This document shows positions 38,501 through 50,500 of a stretch of DNA of 64,000 nucleotides, piece by piece (the stretch's first letter is position 1; every line of letters begins with the position of its first letter). Below the pieces are notes generated by a model. That model was not told the origin of the DNA and did no database searches. It worked only from the letters and a program-made list of their open reading frames with translations. Origin of the DNA: Cliona cf. orientalis (Eukaryota; Porifera; Demospongiae; Clionaida; Clionaidae); contig OZ005696.1 of NCBI GenBank assembly GCA_963930775.1, positions 6,324,001-6,388,000 on the forward strand, read 5' to 3'. A program made the position numbers and the translations under genes.

Positions 38501-41500
38501 CATTGAACCTTGAATAACACTGCTGTGCAAGTATAACATTAGCCTCATCCCTGTCTCGCCCCAGCCCCAGCCCCAGCCCTTTAGCTACCCCCTTTTTTGC
38601 GTGCAACTGTTGAAGCATGTAGCTAATGCCATGCAACGCACCGAGGGTTTTGTGCTCGAGAGAGCTCTAGATATAAACAGTGGCCTTTCCCTCATTATGT
38701 GGTCACGCAAAGGAAGGATACTTTGGAGTTAAGAAAGTATCTATGCATGCATATGTGTTTGCATATGACCAGAAGTTGGACAGAGAGAGAGAGAGAGAGA
38801 TCTATCCTCCTTGAATAAAGCAATAGTTATCACAACATCTCAAACATGATACCCAGCTGTGGCGGCATGGCAACAAATCAATTCCCATTACATGCTGCAT
38901 TGATCGTAACTGAACCACCAGGAAGTGCATACTACAGCCATGCAAGGGAACTACCTTTTCCAACAAAAGATACACTTATTGGTCTTCAGGGGGGGGGGGG
39001 GCTTCATGTAATAATGTGATTAATCCAAGTTGGAAGTGGCCTATTCTCTTACCATGCAAATGTTTCATAACGCAATGAATTTCCAATTGACAAATGGTCG
39101 ACACTTGTTGGACATAATATTATTTAATGGGTAAGCCTTAATCCATGTCCCTCACTTGTAGTGCTACCTTAATTATTTTTTGCGAGGTACTAAAGTTTGA
39201 TATTTCTGTGGATTTTCCCAATTTTTTACCCACAAATGCATGCTTTATATGCCCACATCTTATTATTTGCTGTAGTAAATAAACTACAATGAGAGTTTCT
39301 AGAGCTATTAAGGAGCGCTCTACATATCCCGAGTAGCCCAGACCCTTTATTACAAAGGGTCTGGGCTACTCCGGATGTTACAAAGGGTCTGGGCTATATA
39401 CTCTGGATGTTACAAAGGGTCTGGGCTACTCCGGATGTTACAAAGGGTCTGGGCTATATACTCTGGATGTTACAAAGGGTCTGGGCTACTCCGGATGTTG
39501 CAAAGGGGCTCTGGATGTTACAAAGGGTCTGGGCTACTCTGGATGTTACAAAGGGTCTGGGCTACTCCGGATGTTGCAAAGGGGCTCTGGATGTTACAAA
39601 GGGTCTGGGCTACTCTGGATATGTAGCCCAGACCCTTTGTTACAAAGTTTATATGTCAAGCCTATGGGCATTGTTGCTAGGGTCTAAAGTTGTTAGACAT
39701 TGTTTAGTCGGTTTCTGTGTGATTTAGAAGACCTCCTAAAGAGTGTCTATTATCTGTATGGCAAGAATTAAACTACTCTTAGCACTAAAATAATATTAAT
39801 ATTCACAATCTGTGTACATGTATATATAATTATATTATTATAATATTATAATACCATTTATCTATTTGGCAGTTGGGTAGCAATGTCGCATAATATGCTT
39901 TAGCATGTACTGTTCATACAATAAATTAATCTAGTTATTACATTACATCAGATTCCATAGGGCACATAGCTCTTTGAATTAATCCCTTGGAGCTTTACAT
40001 CACTACTCGAGTATATGGCACTCTAGCCCATATATTAGCTATTATTGCAAGCTATACACACAAATAACATGTATACTCATAACCAGGAAAGGCTTTGGAG
40101 GACATGCACAATGATAGTGACAACTGAAAACAATGCTATGATGTGATAACTAATGTAGTTACATAATATGTATCAATAAAACTTGTAGTTTCATGCTTTA
40201 CATTATGAGTGAGTGCACAGTAATATCACTCACCATTGATTCATTCTGCCAGCCCATAATATTAGCTACAATACCAATATCACCTTTTCCACCTGTGTAC
40301 ATACAAAAATAATTTTCACCAGCAGAAAATTTCGTCGATTTTGCCACCCACTCTCAATAGTTCATTATTATTATTATTATACTCATATTTTGCCCTACAT
40401 GTATGTTAAAGATTACGTAGAGGATATGGTGACCTTTACTGCATGATGTGATGGTGCATGGAATGCGCATGCGTGCGGCATGCTGACATCAGAGGGTGAG
40501 ACTGACATACGGAAATGAAAGTAAGATTATGACAGAAAAAAGAGGGCAGAAACAGACAGCTACTGTTTCTGATCAGGGAGCAGTATATAAGTGGAAGAGA
40601 TAGTATATAGGTTGTGCACCATCACAAGTTATCTCTTAATATTAACCCCAGTTTCATTTTTATTTCTCCCATTCCCTGATGATGATGCTTGAATGAGCGT
40701 CAAAACGTTGGAATAATAATTCTTCTGTTGAATTGCCACGGCTAGCGCTGTTTTAAATCATGTCGTCGGATAACTGTTCACCTACAATGTAGCCACACAG
40801 GACTATACAAGATTATATACATAATATTATTATGGTGAAAGGAAAGTTTGCTGCATCCTTTGGGCATTACATATTATTGTACAACGATCAATATAGCCCA
40901 TCATATCACTGTGCTTAGCTTTCCGACTCATGGGTTAATCTTGCTGTTACACAAACAGATGATAGTCAACGTGTGCGTGAACAAGGGTGCAACTCCCGGT
41001 ACAATTAGTGCCTCAGGCGATGTACGCACGTACATAGGTATGTATAATAGCTTTTCCGTACAAACTAACATGCAGAAAATTTTTAGAAACAAGCTAACTA
41101 CCAAGTAGTTAATGTAGCAGCTTCCATATACATTAATTTTAATAAATGTGTACATGTACATGTATATATACATGTAGTACCATCTTGATTCCCCCATTTC
41201 CAGTTATTTGTAACGTTATACATTGCATTATTAGACTATCATAACTTAAGGATTCTATACAGTGGTAGTTCATATCGACCAATGAATATATACTAAGCCT
41301 ATGCAAACTTTACTGACCAGGCAAGTGGCTATTATAATAGTGTGAGCAGTGAGGGGCCCACAGGTGACAATTAAGATAGGAAACTTATCTCTAGAACTGT
41401 TACAATTCAGATTCTAAGCCAAGCAAGACAATAGCTAACTACATGTTAATGCTACGTATGTGACGCATTTGTGGTACCAATTTTTCTAGCATAGGATGTG

Positions 41501-44500
41501 ATTGACCATCCCTTACCACATTAATTATGCCGGGTTTGTGCCTACCTTAAAATTAGATGTGCATTTAATAGTACAACTAATAGTACGCCTCATTCTCAGC
41601 ATCATCATAACATTATAATAATAATAGTTAGCAAGTTAATTAGTTATTCAGTTCCTGTTCACTTTCGGGAGCATTACGCATGTGCATATATGAGCATGAT
41701 TTAGCACAAGATAGCTATGCACCCCTTCTTCTTTGTACACCTTTCTAAAGCATGGGCTCTTACCTGAGAGTGGGTGCTTGCCCGGGATGCTATGATATTC
41801 GGATATTTGGGTATTTGTTATGGCCTTTCTACCTGAGCTTAATTACAGTGCATTATTTGTGCTTGACTCTCTCATTCTACTGGGTGCCCAACCGATGTAC
41901 ATGTACATGTGTACACTTCGCATTCAAAAACATTGACCATGCTTAGTTTAATAACAGATGTTCAAAGAATTATGCAGCAGATGGCATTCAAAATTATGTA
42001 CATGTAACAATAAAATCCTGAACAGTGAGTGAGTGAAGTTTGTATGATGTCACACTTGCATAATGCAATTGCACAAAGTCTTTTAGAACAGGCACACTTG
42101 AATGTAACTAATAATTTTTACATGTACCATGCAGTGACTTGAACGGTCAGAACAAAAAAAAAAAAACTACGTTGAAATCATGAGAAAGCTGACACTATAC
42201 AAAAAAACGTACTGCACCTGCTGCAAGTTTAGGAGACCACTAGTTCACCTTTGTCCGTGGACTGTGACTGCACTGGTGTGATGGTGGTTATGCAGCTAGC
42301 GGCTAGGTTGCTCAGCTCTCCTGGCACGTGGGTTCTGGTGCTTCTGCTGTGAAGGACTAGCTCTCCTCCACTTTTGCAGATCTCCTTCACAGGACTTTTC
42401 AGCAACTTTGGTGGGAATCCATTTCTCCCCTCCTGCAAACATTTGCAGCTTGCAACTGCAAAGCTGATGGTGGCTGCAGCCAGTAGAGATAGAAGCACTC
42501 CAGTCAGTGCTGTTAGCAGTGACAATTGCTGCTCCAAGTGGTCCAGTGTAGCTGCCATGCTGCAAGAGTCCATAGCTATGTATACTCACAGAGCAATTTT
42601 TGTTCACTTGATATGCTACAAGTCTGACTGAGACAATGCTCTGATGTGCTAGCTATTTTTATGCCTGTAGATCACATCCTGTTTGGAAGGTGAAGTCCCC
42701 TTGTGGTCCACATTTCAATTTTGATGGTTCAGCACAATTTCACATGCACTGCCACAATAAAAGAGGAATAAAGGGCAGTAATAATATTCACAGCTCAAGC
42801 ACATTCCATGAGCTGTGAATATTATTACTGCACTCCAGTCTTTTTTGTTGCAAAATAGCATTGCACATGACATAATATGTTGGCTTGCAATGCACTCTTA
42901 ACTAATATTATGACTGTGTGATCTTAATTTCCTTGTGATCACATTATGTAAGCAGTCTATTGTGATCTGTCATAGTTATGTCCTTAAGTGTCTTGTGAGG
43001 ATAGCATAGCATTTTTATTGCTACTTGGGTATTTCCATGTTTAGTAAGTCCCATTTTATTGCTGCTTATGTATTGCTAGTATGTGTTTGTTGGTTGATGT
43101 CTATGGAGTAAGTTACAATAATCGCCAGCTACTTTGGTCACCTGACCACTTAATATTTAAGCTACACCTTCATACCTCGAGCTGTCCACCCCACATGGTA
43201 TATCCACTGCATACGTTGAGTCCTGAATCTGCTGTGTTAGGTGATAGTGGGCTGTGGTTAAACTGATATTGCCATGAGAGGTCCTCTAACCTTAGCCAAA
43301 GAGGGCCTTGTAGATACATATTCCATGTTTGATAAATCCCATTTTATTGCTGCTTGTGTATTGCAAGTATGTGTTTATTGATTGGTGTCTATGAAGCGAT
43401 TGGTGAGTCCTATTTATTATACTATATACAGCGAAAATCTTTTTCAGAGCGACAATTTTCTTGTATTATAGTCCGTGTCCTAACCTGGAGGGTACAAAAG
43501 ATGCGCTCTGCTGCAAGTTCAGAAGGCCCACGATTGGTCAGAATTGCAGTGCACAAACAAGGGTGGCCATATAGAGATACATTCTCGAATGAATGGCACG
43601 AAGCGCCGCGTATTTCAAGAGGCCTGCTCAACATGCAGGCCATGTGCCACAAAGCCTTGAGCGAAGCGAGGGATGAGGTCTGCTCTTTATCATAGTGTGG
43701 TGGTAGATTCGACGTTCGAGCAGAGCAAGAACGTTGCCATTACAGTGATGAGTACAAGCAGCAACTATTGACCTGCATCGAAGGGTGTGGTCTACGAAGT
43801 AATAGGTTCAAAGTTCGTGCTGCTGCATGTGCACTGTACTAACGGTTGACATACAGCTAGGGAGATGATGCTGTTCAGATTTTCTCTGAGTATGTGAGCT
43901 TAATACTGTGAGTCATAATATTATCCATGATTGTGACATCACACAATGTCATACTTGTATGCAATTTAATTAAATTTTTGACAACTTTTGAGATTGATAT
44001 TTCATGACATTAATAATATAGCTATGGCACCTGTCCGAGCTACACTAAATTTGTACCTGTGTGCTTCCTGGACACAATCCACTCATGCTAAAACTAACTT
44101 ATATGTACATCTTTCCAAGAGTGAGAATGCATGTGCTCAATGTAAACCAGTCAATGATAATAAATGTGATCAATTGCAAATAGGGACAATTGTAAGTCTT
44201 AGAATATAATATTATCAATGAATATGCCCATATCCAAGGGCGTATCTACCATTGAGGCAACCGAGGCAGCTGCCTCGGTCATCAGTTCAGCCAGCTATTA
44301 TACTAAAATACACACCAACACTCACCGTGCCGCGTGCATGCCATGACAAATTTGTTTGCTGACTAAGCACTCAAACTTTTACTATGGCAGAAGTTATAGC
44401 TCTGATCTCTAAGAGAGCTAGACAGATGTTTCTCTCTGTGATGATATAAGTAATGTCATATGACCTTGACAAAACGGCTTTGTGCACCGTTCTAGACTCA

Positions 44501-47500
44501 AGAAGACTTTCTATGTTATTACGATCGTGGTAGACACCCGAAAATGGGCGTGGTTTGACCCCTAAGGGGCGTGGCTAAAAATTCGCACGCAATCTTTATC
44601 TGCCTCAGTATAAAAAAAATTTCTAGCTACGCCCTTGATATCTATATAGCTAGTATCTTTAATTGTCTCCTCCAGCAGAAATGGCTATAAGAACTGCATG
44701 CATGCATGTAAAGCTTTCAATAATCTGCAGCTGATGTACATGTATAATAATAATGCTTTCTTTACATACCACAATATCATAGGAGTTTTATCCATGGCAG
44801 CTACTTGATCAATTCCTAGATCATTATAATTATTAGCTTGAGCTGATTGAAGTGATCCTTGCTTTCAATCACCTTTCCCAATCCTGCATGCATAAGCAAT
44901 TACTGTAATTGGTATACTGTAAATCGTGAATATACTGTAAATCGTGAACCCTTTGGACAGCCTGGTTTGTGCAAAAATTAAATGCGTGAAAATACATACG
45001 TAATATTTATGATAACGCAGTACAGGGTTGTTTGTCCGAAAATATTTAACGTGAAAAATTATTGCACAAAATATTTTAGACACGAAATATTCACAATTTA
45101 CGGTACATAATATGCTTCAGTTGTTATTAATTAATATAATTAGGTATTGCTTTTTTCCAGATTTAGCTATTATTAACATTTAGTGACTAATCGAGTTATG
45201 CTTGAGAGATTATAACAGCAAACACAATATTGATTACTTCCTAATAAGAAATTCGGTACTGATCATAGATTGTACCAATAATATATCTCATGTCCTTATT
45301 GGTGTTTCAATAGTGAGATCACTTATCATTTAAGAGGTTACATAAACAAGCAGAATAATGGGCTTAAATCCTACAGGAAGTGGTGTACTGACAACACACA
45401 AATATTCTTATAATGGCAGGTATCTCTAGCTCATTTGACACACCACGTATTAATGTTTTATTGCCGTATATGGTCTTGTGGTCAGTCTGCCACACTTGTT
45501 GTGTAACAACTTTTTGATAACAATATCGTGTACCAGTATGTATGCAATATGTATTTTTGTTTATTTGTCTTGCACTGTGTCATCATCTATGGATCAGCTA
45601 TCATTGTACATTATGATAATATTATGAGGGTGTGTGTACTTTCAGTCACATCAAGTACAGACCAGATGTGCATTATGTACTGCTTGCATCATAGAGTTGA
45701 GCTTGATATTTCTGCTGATTCGCCCAATTTTTTATCCACAAATATTAGCTATACATGTACTATATACATTGTAATCAATAGAATTGGCGACCCTGTAAAA
45801 TTTCTTGCAAATTGAATCAAAATTTTGGCAAATATATGTGTAAATAGTTATCACCTATGGTGCATGTACATGCACATATGGAGCCTTATTAATTGTTTGA
45901 CCAATACTTACATATTATAAGCTCAAGTGTACCCAATCGAGGCAGCTCTTGGTATACCTGGGTGTGGTCAATAGGCATGGCCAAAACAAAAGTATGACTT
46001 ATAGTGTATGTGGGTCACCCCTTCCCTGACTGCAAAATGTAGATATCAGAACCCATAAACAGTAGCTACAGCTAGCAAACTAGCTGTTTTGTGTCATATT
46101 ATGCCTTACTTTGTCGATTTTCTCGAGTTTTACCCATCAAACAGCCGCACCCACGAGGTATTTGATGGTCAGTAATGGTCGTCACACAGAAATGTAAGGA
46201 TCCCGCATATAAGCCCCCTTCCCACTTTTTGCCCAATGCTAGCATGCACAGGGGGGGTCGTAATCATGGGATTCTATGATAATAATTAATTCATCAATTT
46301 TATAATGCATATTTATTAAGATATTATACATCAGCAGATGATATTCAGAACTAAATTATTGATGTCAGTTTACATAGTACACACTGTTTATATGCATACA
46401 TGAATTGGCAGTGGTGTGTACTACATCTCCACAATAGATAAAGAAACTACTGACTATGATAATCATTGAAAACGGTCAAAGCATAAAATTAATAGTATGA
46501 CAATAATCATAAATTATGAACAACTATTTAATACTGTTTAAAAACATACATGCACATGTATAACTGTTCACCTGATACAATGTTAGGATACTACCAATTC
46601 ACCTTCGTCATCCACTGACACTATCTGCGTTGGCATGGTGGTTGTGATGCTAGTACAGTACTTGACCAGCTCTCTTGAGACGTCTGACTGTACTGCATCA
46701 CTGCTAGCGCTGGTGGGACCAGTTCTCCTCTCTCTGTGCATTTTTCTTCCATGGGGCTTACTAGTGACTCCGTCTTGTTCTCTCGTTTTTCTAGCCTTAT
46801 TTTGCAACCTATAACTGTAGCAACTGCAAGTGCAATGAAGACCACAATCAGTAGCGCAGTAAGTATAGCAGCAAGCAGTGATGGCTTCTCATCCAGGCTG
46901 CATAGTGTAGCTGCTGCAACTTCCATACTGCAAGTATCCATCGCCTGTCTGCATTCATCAGAAGGGAATATCATTTGTTAGCTTGTTATGTATGCAATTG
47001 CTCTTTCTGCTGCACTGACTGATTCAGTAGTGGAAGCTGTACTTTTATGCTCCGGCCTGCACTATCACGAAGCCACTTCCTGTGGATTTAGGTGAAGTCC
47101 CCATTGCATAAAGGAATACATGACTGGGGTATGAATAATTATGGCTTATAGTTTACTCCCTAGTGTTCCTTTTTATGGCAGCCAGTTGGGGGATAGGTTC
47201 ATTGTTCTTCGCCTACACTGTAGTAATGAATGCAGTGTGCTGAACTGTCTAGTATTGTTGAAATAATATAATATTATCTGAGAGTATGATGTGTCATAAT
47301 GAGGGACTAATGTGTACGCTTGTCCATAGTGGCAGACTTTTATTATTATTTGGGGCGAGCCTAAGTGAGCCCCACATAAACAGTACAGCTGTGCGTGAAT
47401 TGTATATATATAATATTATATAATATGGTATGTCGGTCACACAAAATATATGCCCAGCGGTTAGTAGCTCAGTGACTAATATTACCGTAGAATCCCGCAA

Positions 47501-50500
47501 TTACGCCCCCCCTCGCGCATAAGCCCCCCCTGCATTTTTTGCTCAAGTTCCTGCATAGGTAGTTTTGTCTCGCGTATAAGCCCCCCCCCCTCCCTGACTG
47601 TAAAATGGGATCCATAAGTCAATAAAAACAGTAGCTACAGCTAGCAAACTAGCTATTTGTGTCACAGTATGCCTTACTTTGTCGTTTTTCTCGAGTTTTG
47701 CCCACCAAACAGCCAGAGAAAGTACAGAGATCGCGCGCCCACGTGATATTCGGCGGTCGGTAATGGTCGTCACACGGAACTGTTAGGATCCCGCGTATAA
47801 GCCCCCTCCCCACTTTTACCCAATCCTAACATGCACAAAGGGGGGGGCGTAATCGCGGGATTCTACGGTATTACTGATAATCAATGACTGGCAGCTACTA
47901 CCAGCAATAAACTTACTGGCCTCTAAAATTCACTCCTTAAACAGCAGTTCTCATTGCTACCAGCCTTCTTTGTACAGCCAGCTACCACGTTTAATTAGGG
48001 GCGTAATCAACATTTTGGGGGCGTGGCTAAAAATTTTGCGCGTGCGAAGTGTGCCATACCATATCATATTTGCTAGCTACGCCATTGCGCTGAACCAAGG
48101 ACCCTGGTTGAACCAAGTGTAAACTAGAGACTGCAAAGAATGCTAGAGGGAGACAGAAGTCGTCTTCAATCACAGTCAGCTCAACTGCACGAGAAGCGGC
48201 TATTTGATAAAGAAAGCAATAGAGATAGCTAGGATAAACGTGCTGCTCACCGAGCTGTACAATCGTGAGCCTGGCAGCTATGCGGCTGTCCCACCAGACT
48301 ATTAAAAAATTTGACTGTTAGCATAGAATAGACACTATGTGGAGAGGACTATCAGGTAGGTGCACAGCAACTATGACTATCATGCTTGGATTCATTGTCC
48401 ATGGTCTTCACGATCTATGGCTTCAGTCTCTACTCCAGTGCATAGATCTATGTCCAATCCGACAGAGACTTGCTCAGCTAAGGCTCGCCCCAAACAGGCC
48501 CTGCATGTCACTAGTAATATAATAATATTATATGTCCCACCTTGGAGACATTGTGTGGGAGTTTGTCTAAGTAACTACCGGTATTTACTATACCATGTTT
48601 TCCAATACTGATATTTCTTGTACTAGTAATAATATGGTGGAGTAATTGTGAGCTTATCCATATCTGGCCAGCTCCCTTGTATGTACAATGTATATGTATA
48701 TGTATGTTGTGCTAATTAGGTTCCCACTGTATTGGACTACCCTTAGCTAAGTTTGACTGCAGACCGTTGTATCTCCTTTGTCATCTTGCTGGTGTCCTTG
48801 TATTCATGTGTTCTGCTAATTAGGTTACAGTGTATTGGACTACCCTTCTTAGAATATTTATTATGACTACTCACAATTATCGTCATGCATGTGTGCTAAT
48901 ATTAGCAGTTAATGTTCTTTGATCTTGCATTAGTTATGTATGTGCCGTGCCAAATACATAATTATGTTATAATCAAACTACAGAGTATATTTTGTGGAGA
49001 TTTCGCATATGGAAATCTTTGTATCATACGTACTTGATACAGACTTTACCTTGGGAGTGTTGTGTGAAACTTCACAAAGTTCAATCCATCAACGAAATGG
49101 AGTTTATTGGAGCCATTCCAGTTTTATTTCCTATAATAAATTTTATATCATGACTTAGCCTTGTATCCTAGGTAACAGCCATCCCGTATACCCCAGCCCT
49201 CAGGCATTATAACTCCCTACCCCTGAAAATAGTCCAATAACACAGTTGCACTGGCATGCCAAATTTGTGTTGTAGCTACTAGCTTTTCACTAGCTATAGC
49301 CAGTAGCTCCCACACATAATAGGAGGGTTCCAGCTTGACACACTAACTATTGTACAGATTGTCATTATGATAGAATCCAGCTACCTACTACTCCAACTCT
49401 TCAAGTTTCAAATATGAAAAAGCAAACAGTCTGCTGATTACACTGACCAATCACGGTCAAGATATTAAACAGATAAACTATGTTTGCCCAGGATATACCG
49501 TTCATATACCACCCTGAGTTCGAGGGCGTAGCCCGAGAGCGAAGGTGGTATATGAACGGTGTATCCTGGGCAAACATAGTTTATCTATTACTTATAATTT
49601 CTTTCCATAGGTATTTCGTATCCGTGAGCTGGCGATGTGCATCATTGGTCGCCTTAGCAACCTCAACCCTGCCTTTGTCATGCCCACCCTTCGAAAAGTG
49701 CTGATTCAGATCCTGACGGAGCTCGAATACAGCGGCATTGGACGCAACAAGGAGCAGAGTGCCAAGTTGCTTGGTCACCTCATCGCCAACGCTCCCAAGC
49801 TCGTCAGGCCCTACCAGGAGCCCATACTCAAGGTCAGCCTGTTCTAGCTCTCCCCTCCTCATTATAATGTGCATGTATGTCTAATATTTACACATGTACA
49901 TGTACCTGCACTGCCTGGTGAACGATACATGTACATGACCGCATGGTTTGCACATGCACAAGGCCTAGGCTGGCCTGTATATTGCTATATGTATGTGCAG
50001 CAGCTTCGCCAAGAATTTATCAACTCAGGAAATGAGAAGGATGGGCATCTTTTATACAGGGCGTAGCTTGACTGCCATAAGGGGCGGGTGCAGTAGTGGA
50101 TTACGCCTCGTGATATGTACTTTAGCACTCCAGTGTTTACTATCAAAATTTTAAGCGTAGCTACATCAAATGGGACTCATTAAGCCCAGCTACCTTTGTA
50201 TTATAAGAATATAACTTGTCGCCAATACAGTATAGGTTGCCACGCCACCTAAAAAATTTGTGGACAATTTTTTACCAGTGAGGGTACATGTAGGTATCAA
50301 ATTGGTAAAACGTTTATACGATATGGTCATGATGAATGTATTGGATAGTCATAAAGTAATACGAATTAATCATTGCATTTATTACATAGGTTCTGATTCC
50401 GAAGCTGAAGGAGCCTGACCCCAACCCTAGCGTTGTCATCAACATCATGGCGGCCATTGGAGAGCTGGCACAGGTGGCAAGGGAGGAGATGAAGTACTGC

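Larger units (their letters stand above)
41677..49038. repeat. Segmental duplication block 2 (intron 12)
   Basis: Second copy of 31797-37868, expanded to about 7.4 kb by later insertions: about 43.1-45.5 kb (dispersed repeat, hAT-like element, CCGTA MITE) and about 47.34-48.52 kb (inverted-repeat element and CCGTA MITE). Genes A' and B' remain in the same order and strand, at an offset of about 9.87 kb. Confidence 0.88.

Noticed and set aside
39375-39727. Repetitive frames (LQRVWA...) and a CRISPR-like look
   Set aside because: The units are near-identical tandem repeats without unique spacers, in a eukaryotic intron; a minisatellite explains them.
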